Source: an uncultured Collinsella sp.
GTDB taxonomy: Bacteria > Actinomycetota > Coriobacteriia > Coriobacteriales > Coriobacteriaceae
Direction of reading: 5' to 3'
NCBI GenBank assembly: GCA_958408685.1
Contig: CATYLC010000020.1
Location: 1-40,877, forward strand
Length of the DNA: 40,877 nt
A program made the position numbers and the translations under genes. Position 1 is the stretch's first letter, and each line of letters begins with the position of its first letter. The notes below the pieces were generated by a model. It did no database searches. It was not told the DNA's origin and saw only the letters and a program-made list of their open reading frames with translations. Below are positions 8,252-15,587 of this stretch, one piece after another.

Positions 8252-9976
8252 CTACGAGCGCAGTGTAATTTTATCGCGCAGCGACTTGAGGTCTTCGGTA
8301 ACAGTCCGGTCTTCCTGAATCATCTTCTGGACCTTTTTATAGCTCGTGCTGACGGTCGAGTGGTTGCGGTTGCCAAACTCGGCGCCCACGGCCGTCGTCG
8401 TCATCTCGCACATCTCGATCGCCAGGTAGATAGCGATATGGCGCGCCTTGGCGATATTGGCGTTGCGGCGGGGCCCGATGAGTTCCTCGTGCGTCACACC
8501 GTATTGCTCCTCGATGACGGACTGGACCGTCTGCACATTGATCTTCTTGGCCGATGTGTCGAAGTACTGGTTGGCGATGGCGTCGATGTCGTCAAAGGTG
8601 AGCTCCCTGCCCTCGCGCTCGCGATCGCCCGCTTCGCCGGCACAACGCTCGCAAAAGCTCTCGAGCTCGCGAATGTTGGTGCCCGAGACCTCGGCCATGT
8701 GTTTAAAGTGCGCGTCGGTCAGATGTCCGCCGTCGCCCCCGTAGGCCGCCAGCAGCGAGTCGTTGCCCGCCTCGGGCGCGGCGGCGATCGTGTTCTCATA
8801 ATAACGCTGCAAAATCTTGTACTTCATCTCGTAGCTAGGCTCCGCCACCAGACACAGCAGGCCGGCATTAAAGCGGCTGGTCAGGCGCTCGTCCATATTA
8901 AGGTCTTTGGGAGCGCGATCGGCGGCGATCACGACCTTCTTGTTGTTGCGGATAAATTCGTCCATCAACTGGAAGAAGTAATCCACGCTCGCGCGCTTGC
9001 CAATGATGTTCTGGATGTCATCGATGATAAGCACGTCGACGCCGTGGTACGCCTGCATAATGGGGGTGTTGCTCTTCTTTTGGCGGTCGAATTCCGTCAT
9101 CAAGTCGTCCAGATATGCCTGCGAGTTGGCGTACTTCACCTTGATCTCGGGTGATTTCTCTGCCAGCTCGTTTTTGATGGCGAGCAGCAGGTGCGTCTTG
9201 CCCAGGCCCGATTTGCCGTAGATGAACAGCGACGTGCAGGTGCCGGGCGTGTCTGCAAGCATGGCGAATTTGAGCGCCGATCGGTAGGCAAGACTGTTCT
9301 CCGGTCCGAAGACGAAGTTTTCAAACGTGAATTTCGAATTCGCTGCGAGGGGTGCCCCGTCTGCGTTTTTCTCGACTGCTGCCGGGGCCGCCGCCGAAGG
9401 TGTTGCCGGCGCTGCGGACGAACTCGCGCTTTTCGCCGGTGGCCTGCCATTCATTTGGGTCATCATGCGGCGGAAATCGTCGGCGGACAACGTGTTTTTG
9501 ATTGCAATGCCCGATTCCTCGCCGGGTGTCGCCTCGTGTGCGACGGGCATATGCGTGGCGGTCGGGATGGGCGAGGGGGCTGGCTCTACCGCCGGTGCGA
9601 CCGAAGCGGTCGGCTGCGGTGCCATGGTTTCACGGGAAACATCGTCGTGTCGAGGCTCGGGCGCCGGCGTTGCCGCTTCGGTGGCGGTCGCTACCGGGTG
9701 AGTGACTGGGGCCGTATTTGCCGAGGCACCTTGCGGTGCCACGATATTGAGCGCGATCGGCGCAAAGGCGATATCTTCCAGATAGGCCTCGATGGTCGGC
9801 TGATGCTTTTTCAGCTGAGCGATGGCAAAGCGTGAAGGGGCCTCAATCGTCAGAGTGTCCTCGGTTAAACTCACGGCGCGCGATTGTCCCAGCATATTGA
9901 TGAGGCGTGCATCTTGGCCGTCGCGCTGACAAAAGGCGATGGCATCCCCCAGGATGATGCTTGCTTCCTCGTCCAC
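8252..9976 (-). CDS. dnaA: Chromosomal replication initiator DnaA
   Basis: AAA+ initiator that binds DnaA boxes and opens oriC. Domain I spans about residues 1-85. Domain II is a long Ala/Pro/Thr-rich linker (about 90-205). Domain III has Walker A GKSGLGKTH near 252-260 and Walker B VLIIDDIQ near 315. Domain IV ends with the DNA-binding signature. That signature reads RNHSTV (537-542) where E. coli has RDHTTV, so the Asp433 equivalent is Asn538. The 574-residue length is above average because of the linker. GTG 9976 follows GGGAGA. It lies 15 bp downstream of the GHKL protein gene and is probably co-transcribed with it. A degenerate parS site lies inside the linker-coding part. Confidence 0.97.
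   Translation of the reverse strand: MDEEASIILGDAIAFCQRDGQDARLINMLGQSRAVSLTEDTLTIEAPSRFAIAQLKKHQPTIEAYLEDIAFAPIALNIVAPQGASANTAPVTHPVATATEAATPAPEPRHDDVSRETMAPQPTASVAPAVEPAPSPIPTATHMPVAHEATPGEESGIAIKNTLSADDFRRMMTQMNGRPPAKSASSSAAPATPSAAAPAAVEKNADGAPLAANSKFTFENFVFGPENSLAYRSALKFAMLADTPGTCTSLFIYGKSGLGKTHLLLAIKNELAEKSPEIKVKYANSQAYLDDLMTEFDRQKKSNTPIMQAYHGVDVLIIDDIQNIIGKRASVDYFFQLMDEFIRNNKKVVIAADRAPKDLNMDERLTSRFNAGLLCLVAEPSYEMKYKILQRYYENTIAAAPEAGNDSLLAAYGGDGGHLTDAHFKHMAEVSGTNIRELESFCERCAGEAGDREREGRELTFDDIDAIANQYFDTSAKKINVQTVQSVIEEQYGVTHEELIGPRRNANIAKARHIAIYLAIEMCEMTTTAVGAEFGNRNHSTVSTSYKKVQKMIQEDRTVTEDLKSLRDKITLRS
9626..9641. promoter_or_regulatory. Degenerate parS-like site inside dnaA
   Basis: GGTTTCACGGGAAACA matches 14 of 16 bases of the parS sequence TGTTTCACGTGAAACA found in three perfect copies at 14655-14748. 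It lies in the part of dnaA that encodes the variable linker (VSRET), where protein constraint should be weak. Functional binding is uncertain. Confidence 0.45.
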
Positions 9977-9991
9977 TGTTTCTCCCGTTCC

Positions 9992-11344
9992 TTAACTTTG
10001 GGCTCGCACGCGAGCGCTGCCTATTTCGGTCAGATGATATTTCTGGCCATGTTTGATTATCAAGCCGGCTTGCGCCAAGTCGTTGAGCGTTCGCGACCAC
10101 GTGGGTGCTGAGTTTCCAAACGCTCGTGCCAGGTCGGTTGCGCCACACTCCTGGTTTTGAGCCAGATAGCCCAGTGCCGCTTCACCGCGCTCGCTCACAA
10201 ATACGTTTTGCTGCGGCTGTGCATACTGATTCGCCGCATTAGGATACATCATTTGAGCTGCTGGTTGTTGAGAACTCTGCATGGGCAGCGGCTGCTGTTG
10301 AAAACTTTGCGGCCACTGTTGGTAAGGTTGCGGAGGCATCTGTTGGGCCCATGGGTTGTACTGCGCCTGGGGCATCTGTTGATACGGCTGCTGGTATCCC
10401 AGCGGGTATTGCTGGGGGTATGCCTGCGCATATCCCGTTTGCGGCGCGTATTGAGCCGGATACCCTTGCGGGTTCGGTTGATAGGACATCTGCTGTGCAG
10501 CCGATGCGCCCGCCATCTGCTGTAAAGTTCCCACATCCTGGCCCATCGCCGGCTTTGCATCGGGCATGTTCTGGGGAATCGCGCCCGAGGGTGCCTGGAG
10601 CTCTTGCATCGGGGCCAGGCCAGACTGCTGCATGGGAGGCATTTGCTGTTGCACCTGTTGCATCGCTGCAGGTTGCTGCGTGAAGGCGCCCGGCATAGGG
10701 TATGCCTGCTGCTCCGTTTCGGGTCGCACGGCTGCCCCGCGCCCGCCAGCACGCTCGATTTCCTGCACACGCTTGGGGTTCAGACTTACCGTTACGACGG
10801 TGCCGTTGCCCATGTTGTCCTCGATGGAGACGGCGCCGCCGGCGTTTTCCAAGTACTCCTGCACCATGGGAAACCCGGCGCCGGTGCCGCGGATATACCG
10901 TTTCATCTTGCTGTTTGCGCTGGTTACGCCAAAATCGAAGGCACGTTCTTTGTCGTCGATGCCCGGACCCTGATCGGCAAAGCGGATGGTATCGCCACCG
11001 TCGAGAATCGAGATAATGGGCTCTGCAAAATGCGCGTGGATAAAGTTTTCGACAATCTCGCGGATAACCATGAGCGAGATGCGTCCCCCCTGCTCTTTCA
11101 TGCACTGGTAGACGGTGTTGGTTGTCTCTTCCAAGTAGGTACGGACGTCTTGCGGTTCGATGACGATGACACGCGGTGTCGACAGCATGTCGTCGTAGAC
11201 CGCGATGCGCGCTGCGTACATGGCCTTTGGTGCTTGTGCGGTGACCTGCTCGCTCTCGTTGCGTTCTTCGCGCACGCCGGTGATGTGCTCGTTGTCGGGT
11301 GCCGGATCACCGGAATCGACCATGGTGTAGAAGTCGTCAGACAT
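9992..11344 (-). CDS. GHKL ATPase with Gln/Pro-rich linker and C-terminal winged helix, next to oriC
   Basis: A 450-residue protein of unknown role encoded between the upstream origin boxes and dnaA. The N-terminal 60-190 is a histidine-kinase/SpoIIAB-type ATP-binding domain: N box REIVENFIHA (E96, N100), G1 box DQGPGID (124-130), G2 region GTGAGFPMVQEYL (153-165) and GNGTVVTVSL. No phosphoacceptor His domain or transmembrane segment is visible, so it is not an ordinary sensor kinase. Residues about 205-380 are a low-complexity tract rich in Gln, Pro, Met, Tyr and Ala. Residues about 381-450 look like a winged helix (ATDLARAFGNSAPTWSRTLNDL recognition region, quoted here only to locate it). 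It ends 15 bp before dnaA. By inference it may be an ATP-responsive regulator of dnaA or of origin firing. Confidence 0.8.
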   Translation of the reverse strand: MSDDFYTMVDSGDPAPDNEHITGVREERNESEQVTAQAPKAMYAARIAVYDDMLSTPRVIVIEPQDVRTYLEETTNTVYQCMKEQGGRISLMVIREIVENFIHAHFAEPIISILDGGDTIRFADQGPGIDDKERAFDFGVTSANSKMKRYIRGTGAGFPMVQEYLENAGGAVSIEDNMGNGTVVTVSLNPKRVQEIERAGGRGAAVRPETEQQAYPMPGAFTQQPAAMQQVQQQMPPMQQSGLAPMQELQAPSGAIPQNMPDAKPAMGQDVGTLQQMAGASAAQQMSYQPNPQGYPAQYAPQTGYAQAYPQQYPLGYQQPYQQMPQAQYNPWAQQMPPQPYQQWPQSFQQQPLPMQSSQQPAAQMMYPNAANQYAQPQQNVFVSERGEAALGYLAQNQECGATDLARAFGNSAPTWSRTLNDLAQAGLIIKHGQKYHLTEIGSARVRAQS

Positions 11345-11580
11345 GCCGCTCGCAATCTTTCAAAAGGTTTTGAACAAATAGTAGCTCACCACGCAATGTT
11401 TCTCATCTTTCGACAAGTTTTCAAAACCTGTTGAAAACTTTGGAAAACGGACGAAAAGTTCTCAACATTTCCAACATGACCTGTTGAAAACTCGATGAAA
11501 TTTCGTGAAAAGTTGCCTGCTGCCTCAAATGCCGATTCTGCTTATGGGGGAACCGTGTACACTCTGCAACCTTTTACCTT
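11345..11580. other. Probable oriC, upstream DnaA-box cluster
   Basis: Gap between the leftward dnaA group and rightward rpmH. It is dense in 9-mers of the type TTTTCAACA. Two are perfect on the minus strand (11437-11429 and 11490-11482). Variants on the plus strand are TTTTGAACA 11368-11376, CTTTCGACA 11407-11415, TTTTCAAAA 11418-11426, TTCTCAACA 11459-11467 and TTTCCAACA 11468-11476. The same 9-mer recurs in the dnaA-dnaN gap. Transcription diverges here, as expected of a chromosomal origin. No copy of the standard TTATCCACA was seen. Confidence 0.75.
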
Positions 11581-11587
11581 TGATTTC

Positions 11588-11617
11588 TTGACATTTGAAC
11601 ATTGATTTCCCTACAAT
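11588..11617 (+). promoter_or_regulatory. rpmH promoter
   Basis: A consensus -35 TTGACA (11588-11593) and a -10 TACAAT (11612-11617) are separated by 18 bp. They lie about 70 bases upstream of rpmH. This is the best sigma-70-type promoter in the window and probably drives the rpmH-rnpA-yidD-yidC-jag unit. Confidence 0.8.
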
Positions 11618-11689
11618 CTTCAAGCTCACGTGTCTATATCTGCGTCCGCGTCCCCGCGGACACTCGAAATGCAGCAGGAGGAACTTAAG

Positions 11690-11824
11690 ATGAAGCGTAC
11701 GTATCAGCCTAATAAGCGTAAGCGTGCCAAGACCCATGGCTTCCGTGCCCGTATGGCCACTAAGGGTGGTCGTGCCGTGCTCGCCCGTCGTCGCGCCAAG
11801 GGCCGCAAGCGTCTCACTGTCTAG
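11690..11824 (+). CDS. rpmH: 50S ribosomal protein L34
   Basis: A 44-residue, very basic ribosomal protein: it begins MKRTYQPNKRKRAKTHGFR and ends GRKRLTV, the standard L34 sequence. ATG 11690 follows AGGAGG at 11676-11681. In-frame upstream starts would add 20 non-conserved residues and lack a ribosome site, so they were not used. It is the first gene to the right of the origin, 20 bp ahead of rnpA, the near-universal arrangement. Confidence 0.97.
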   Translation: MKRTYQPNKRKRAKTHGFRARMATKGGRAVLARRRAKGRKRLTV

Positions 11825-11844
11825 CAGCGATACACACATCTCGC

Positions 11845-12183
11845 ATGAAGACTATTAAGTCTCGGCAAGATTTCGAGCATGTGTTCAGTCAGGGGCGTCG
11901 TTTCAATCATCCTCTGATTCGAATGACCATATGTGAATCGGTTGGCGAAGGCGACTCCGGAAGGGTCGCCTTCGTTGGTGCTAAGCGACTCGGTTGTGCC
12001 GTCGTGCGCAACCGGTCTAAGCGTGTGATGCGCGAGGCCGCCCGCAGCTGCGGATTTCCCGTTGCGGGTTATGACATCATCTTGTTTGCAACTCCCAAGA
12101 CGAGGGTTTCCTCGCCGCAGGAGATGGACAAGGCGTTGCGTTCGCTTATGAAGCGCGCCGGCGTTGCCGGGGAGGAGCGATGA
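11845..12183 (+). CDS. rnpA: Ribonuclease P protein component
   Basis: Small basic protein that pairs with the RNase P RNA to mature tRNA 5' ends. The conserved RNR signature is present as VVRNRSKRVMREA (near residues 50-65), after the N-terminal SRQDFEHVFSQGRR segment typical of the family. Length 112 is normal. It follows rpmH by 20 bp and overlaps yidD by 4 bp (ATGA), indicating an operon. Confidence 0.95.
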   Translation: MKTIKSRQDFEHVFSQGRRFNHPLIRMTICESVGEGDSGRVAFVGAKRLGCAVVRNRSKRVMREAARSCGFPVAGYDIILFATPKTRVSSPQEMDKALRSLMKRAGVAGEER

Positions 12184-12404
12184 GCAATCACGTTTTGCGA
12201 CGTGTTGCCATCGCTCCTATTCGCATATATCAACAGGTTATTTCGCCCTTATTGCCTGACGCCTGCATTTATTATCCAACGTGCTCGCAATACGCCATCC
12301 AGGCGATTGAGAAGTACGGTGTTTTGAGAGGCTGCTGGCTTGCCGTGAGGCGCATCGCTCGCTGCAATCCCCTGCACGTCGGCGGTTATGACCCTGTGCC
12401 TTAG
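12180..12404 (+). CDS. yidD: Membrane protein insertion efficiency factor YidD
   Basis: A 74-residue protein with the full family signature: ISPLLPDACIYYPTCSQYA, then RGCWLAVRRIARCNPLHVGG and a terminal GYDPVP. It assists YidC-dependent insertion of membrane proteins. ATG overlaps the rnpA stop by 4 bp and yidC follows 29 bp later, so the genes are probably translated together. Confidence 0.95.
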   Translation: MSNHVLRRVAIAPIRIYQQVISPLLPDACIYYPTCSQYAIQAIEKYGVLRGCWLAVRRIARCNPLHVGGYDPVP

Positions 12405-12433
12405 CGGGCACTCGCTATCGGAGGAAAACTTAC

Positions 12434-13204
12434 ATGTGGGATTGGATCGTTAACATCCTTTTTGAGCTGCTCAAGCTCATCCAGACCTTTGCGGTCGACT
12501 GGGGCCTGTCCATCATCATCCTGGTGGTCATCATCCGTCTGCTGCTGACGCCGCTTATGCTCAAGTCGACCAAGTCGACGGCTCGCATGCAGGTGCTGCA
12601 GCCTAAGATGCTTGAGATCCAGGAGCGCTATGCCGACGATCCCCAGCGTCAGGCCGAGGAGATGCAGAAGTTCTACAGCGAGAACAAGTTCAACCCCATG
12701 GCTGGTTGTCTGCCGCTGTTGATCCAGATGCCCGTCCTGTTCGCCCTGTATACGCTGCTGCGCAACCTTCCGAATTACTTTAACGACGGCAAGTTCTCGT
12801 TCTTCAACATCCTGCCCGACCTTACCACCACGCCGAGCGCTTCCTTTGCCGATGGCTTTATGGTTGCGCTGCCTGCGCTGGTCTGTCTGATCCTGTTCGC
12901 CGTCATGACCCTGATTCCGCAGCTCTATATGTCGCGCAACCAGACCGGCCAGCAGGCCCAGAGCATGCGCATGATGGCCGTCGTCATGACCGTCATGATG
13001 CTTTGGATGGGCTGGAGCCTGCCCGTCGGCGTTCTGCTTTACTACGATGTGTCTTCTGCCTGGCAGGTTATCCAGCAGATCTTTGTGACACAGAAGGTTA
13101 TCGACAAGGCCAAGGCCGATGAGGAGGAGCGCCTCAAGAACGCTCCGCTGCAGGTCGAGGTTACCCGTCGCGAGAAGAAGCCGCGTCCGCACAAGAAGAA
13201 GTAG
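12434..13204 (+). CDS. yidC: Membrane protein insertase YidC/OxaA
   Basis: Inserts proteins into the cytoplasmic membrane, alone or with SecYEG. The 256-residue protein is the short Gram-positive/actinobacterial form without a large extracytoplasmic domain. A first hydrophobic segment (about residues 17-38) leads to RLLLTPLMLKSTKSTARMQ, the conserved cytoplasmic start of the family; MAGCLPLLIQMPVLFALY (about 94-112) and two later hydrophobic segments follow. The C-terminus is very basic (REKKPRPHKKK), as is common for ribosome contact. GGAGG precedes ATG 12434. A lipobox is not obvious. Confidence 0.93.
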   Translation: MWDWIVNILFELLKLIQTFAVDWGLSIIILVVIIRLLLTPLMLKSTKSTARMQVLQPKMLEIQERYADDPQRQAEEMQKFYSENKFNPMAGCLPLLIQMPVLFALYTLLRNLPNYFNDGKFSFFNILPDLTTTPSASFADGFMVALPALVCLILFAVMTLIPQLYMSRNQTGQQAQSMRMMAVVMTVMMLWMGWSLPVGVLLYYDVSSAWQVIQQIFVTQKVIDKAKADEEERLKNAPLQVEVTRREKKPRPHKKK

Positions 13205-13222
13205 TCGGGATATCATTCTTAT

Positions 13223-13234
13223 TTAGGTACCTAA
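13223..13234. repeat. 12-bp perfect palindrome TTAGGTACCTAA, copy 1
   Basis: A perfect palindrome between yidC and jag, followed by C. The identical 13-mer occurs again at 16726-16738 after the parAB genes. Its role is unknown. Confidence 0.6.
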
Positions 13235-13249
13235 CTTTTGGAGTACGTT

Positions 13250-13819
13250 ATGTCTGAAGAGATCATCGAGGATATGCTTGAGGAGGTTGCCCCGCAGATT
13301 GCGGGCGATTATCCCGAGATTGCACAGCGCTACAAGGCCGGTGAAGAGCTGACCGATGAGGAGCTCGACACCATTGCCGATGTTGCGATTTCCATTCTGC
13401 GTTCCATCCTTTCGCACTTCGATGCCGCCAACTCTCCTATTGATGAGTACGAGGGCGACGAGGGCGAGTTGATTTTGGATGTTACGGCTCCCGATCTTGC
13501 TGTTCTCATTGGCCGTCATGGGCGTACCCTCGATGCCCTTCAGGTTATGTTCTCTTTGCTGGTGAGCCGCAAGCTTGGCTTTAGGTATCCGGTTGTGGTT
13601 GACGTTGAGGGCTACAAGAGCCGTCGTCAGGACAAGGTTGCCTCTATGGCTCAGTCCGCCGCCGAGCGTGCCATCCGTACTCATAAGAGTGTTTCGCTTC
13701 CGCCCATGAATGCCTATGAGCGCCGACTGGTTCATATTGCACTTCGTGGCAATGATGCCGTCGATACCCATTCTGAGGGTTCCGACCCTGATCGCCATGT
13801 GGTGATTGTTGCTCGATAA
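13250..13819 (+). CDS. jag: RNA-binding protein Jag/KhpB (KH and R3H domains)
   Basis: A 189-residue single-strand RNA-binding protein that normally follows yidC and affects cell division and envelope growth in Gram-positive bacteria. Residues 1-60 are acidic. The KH domain carries the GxxG loop as GRHGRT within LAVLIGRHGRTLDALQ (about 85-100). The R3H motif is seen in MNAYERRLVHIAL (Arg and His four residues apart). ATG 13250 follows GGAG at 13240-13243; an in-frame TTG at 13238 overlaps that ribosome site and was rejected. A strong terminator follows, closing the rpmH operon. Confidence 0.92.
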   Translation: MSEEIIEDMLEEVAPQIAGDYPEIAQRYKAGEELTDEELDTIADVAISILRSILSHFDAANSPIDEYEGDEGELILDVTAPDLAVLIGRHGRTLDALQVMFSLLVSRKLGFRYPVVVDVEGYKSRRQDKVASMAQSAAERAIRTHKSVSLPPMNAYERRLVHIALRGNDAVDTHSEGSDPDRHVVIVAR

Positions 13820-13837
13820 TCTACTCGAGCTTATGCT

Positions 13838-13869
13838 AAGGGGGCGTGGTTTCCACGTCCCCTTTTTTT
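13838..13869 (+). terminator. Terminator after jag
   Basis: A stem of about 10-11 bp (AGGGGGCGTGG with CCACGTCCCCT, one wobble, TTT loop) is followed by seven T residues. It separates the rpmH-jag operon from rsmG. Confidence 0.9.
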
Positions 13870-13915
13870 GTCAAAAGTTCTCGATACACTGATTTTTGTC
13901 AGAAAGGAGCTTCTG

Positions 13916-14653
13916 TTGTTTGTACTTACAGATCAGCAGGCTGACGAGATGCTGAGTCGTCTAACTTCCTATTGCAAAGAGTATTCCCTGAGTGTAACTG
14001 ATACTGAGCTGAGGAAATGTATTCAGCATTTGGATTTGGTTCTAGAAACAAATAAGACAACCAATCTCACCCGTATTCTTAACGTAGCAGATGCTGCGGT
14101 ACTTCATATCCTCGACTCACTTGTTTTGCTCCCTTATGTCAATAAGGCTCCTGAGGGAGCTTTGCTCGATATGGGAACTGGTGCGGGCTTCCCTGGTATT
14201 CCATTAACGATAACCACGCATCGTAAAGCTACTTATATTGACTCTGTTGGTAAGAAGGTTGATGCTGTCAACTCTTTTGTTCATGCTCTTGGATTGAAAT
14301 ATGGTCATGCAGTTCATGATCGCCTCGAAGAATATGCTCGAAGCCATAAGAAGCAGTTCTCTGTTGTAACCGCCCGCGCATTGGCCCCTCTACCGATTCT
14401 TGTTGAGTATGCGGCTCCGTACCTCAAGGATGGTGGTCTATTTGTTATTACGAAGGGCAATCCATCGGATGATGAGCTTGCTTCCGGCATGTCAGCAGCT
14501 AAGATCTGCGGCTTCACTTTGCTTCTGAATGACGCAATCGATTTGCCTGAGGGCTTGGGCCACAGGGAATTCATTGTTCTTAAGAAGAGTCATCGAGCAT
14601 CCGTTTCATTGCCTCGTGCAAATGGCATGGCAAAGAAGAATCCGCTTGCCTAG
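13916..14653 (+). CDS. rsmG: 16S rRNA (guanine527-N7)-methyltransferase RsmG
   Basis: SAM-dependent methyltransferase acting on G527 of 16S rRNA, formerly GidB. The SAM-binding motif is LLDMGTGAGFPGIPL (about residues 82-96), with ARALAPLPILVEYAAPYL and HREFIVLKK further on, as in the family. The best start is TTG 13916, six bases after AAAGGAG (13903-13909), giving 245 residues; an in-frame TTG at 13868 lies inside the upstream terminator T-run. It sits immediately before the parS cluster and parAB, a conserved arrangement. Its base composition is visibly lower in GC than most of the window. Confidence 0.93.
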   Translation: MFVLTDQQADEMLSRLTSYCKEYSLSVTDTELRKCIQHLDLVLETNKTTNLTRILNVADAAVLHILDSLVLLPYVNKAPEGALLDMGTGAGFPGIPLTITTHRKATYIDSVGKKVDAVNSFVHALGLKYGHAVHDRLEEYARSHKKQFSVVTARALAPLPILVEYAAPYLKDGGLFVITKGNPSDDELASGMSAAKICGFTLLLNDAIDLPEGLGHREFIVLKKSHRASVSLPRANGMAKKNPLA

Positions 14654-14654
14654 A

Positions 14655-14670
14655 TGTTTCACGTGAAACA
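14655..14670. promoter_or_regulatory. parS: parS site 1
   Basis: A perfect 16-bp palindrome TGTTTCACGTGAAACA, the standard ParB-binding sequence, immediately after the rsmG stop. It is the first of three copies with a 39-bp period. Confidence 0.95.
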
Positions 14671-14693
14671 TAATGGATACTAACAACTTGCAG

Positions 14694-14709
14694 TGTTTCA
14701 CGTGAAACA
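14694..14709. promoter_or_regulatory. parS: parS site 2
   Basis: A second perfect copy of TGTTTCACGTGAAACA, starting 39 bp after site 1. Confidence 0.95.
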
Positions 14710-14732
14710 TTGATGTTGATATTGAATCGGAA

Positions 14733-14748
14733 TGTTTCACGTGAAACA
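14733..14748. promoter_or_regulatory. parS: parS site 3
   Basis: A third perfect copy, again 39 bp on. It ends 38 bp before the parA start, so ParB bound here could also affect parAB expression. Confidence 0.95.
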
Positions 14749-14786
14749 TCCTCCGTTTAACAGCTTAAAACACACCAGGAGGGACC

Positions 14787-15587
14787 GTGGGATTTCGCGA
14801 CGTTAAGCGTTCTAAGAGCGCAAAAGACACGCGTATTATTGCAATCATAAATCAAAAAGGCGGCGTCGGTAAGTCAACGACGGCAGTAAACCTTGCAGCA
14901 GCACTGGGTGAGCAGGGTCGCAAGACGCTGATTGTCGATTTTGATCCGCAGGGAAACAGCACCAGTGGATTCGGAATTGAAAAAGAAGACCTTGATCAGT
15001 GCATCTATGATGCACTGCTGAATGACGTGCCGGCAGAATCACTTGTTCTTGATACAAATTGCAAAAAGGTATTCGTTATTCCGGCTACAATTCAGCTTGC
15101 AGGCGCCGAAATAGAGCTCGTAAGTGCAATTGCTCGGGAAACACGCCTCAAAGATTTGCTTGAGCCGATTCAGGACGAGTTCGATTTTATTTTCATTGAC
15201 TGTCCTCCTTCCCTTGGCCTGCTTACTATCAACGCGCTGACTGCAGCAGATAGTGTTTTGATTCCGATTCAGTGCGAGTATTACGCACTCGAGGGCGTTA
15301 CGAAGCTGCTTGAGTCAATGAAGATGGTCAAATCACGTCTGAATAAGGGCTTAGACACCTATGGCGTGCTTATGACCATGTATGACTCACGTACTTCTCT
15401 GTCGAATCAGGTTGTTGAGGAAGTGCAGTCGTACTTTGGTGATAAGGCTTTTAAGACCCTAATTCCCCGTACTGTAAAAATCTCTGAGGCCCCGTCTTTT
15501 GGAGAGCCGGTAATTACCTATGCACCTCAAAATAAGGGTGCAAAAGCGTATATGAACCTTGCAAAAGAGGTGATCAAGCGTGCCTAG
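14787..15587 (+). CDS. parA: Chromosome partitioning ATPase ParA/Soj
   Basis: Deviant Walker A ATPase that moves ParB-parS complexes and, as Soj, can modulate DnaA. The deviant Walker A is KGGVGKS (residues 24-30) and the following LIVDFDPQGNSTSGF is standard, as is the FDFIFIDCPPSLGLLTINAL Walker B segment. Length 266 is normal for chromosomal Soj, and the enzyme lacks the extra DNA-binding domain of plasmid ParA. GTG 14787 follows AGGAGG. It overlaps parB by 8 bp and has the parS cluster directly upstream. Confidence 0.96.
   Translation: MGFRDVKRSKSAKDTRIIAIINQKGGVGKSTTAVNLAAALGEQGRKTLIVDFDPQGNSTSGFGIEKEDLDQCIYDALLNDVPAESLVLDTNCKKVFVIPATIQLAGAEIELVSAIARETRLKDLLEPIQDEFDFIFIDCPPSLGLLTINALTAADSVLIPIQCEYYALEGVTKLLESMKMVKSRLNKGLDTYGVLMTMYDSRTSLSNQVVEEVQSYFGDKAFKTLIPRTVKISEAPSFGEPVITYAPQNKGAKAYMNLAKEVIKRA

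Noticed and set aside
11360..11376. Inverted repeat CAAAAGGTTTTG as a terminator
   Set aside because: It lies upstream of both divergent genes, has only a short stem and no T run, and overlaps a DnaA-box-like 9-mer.
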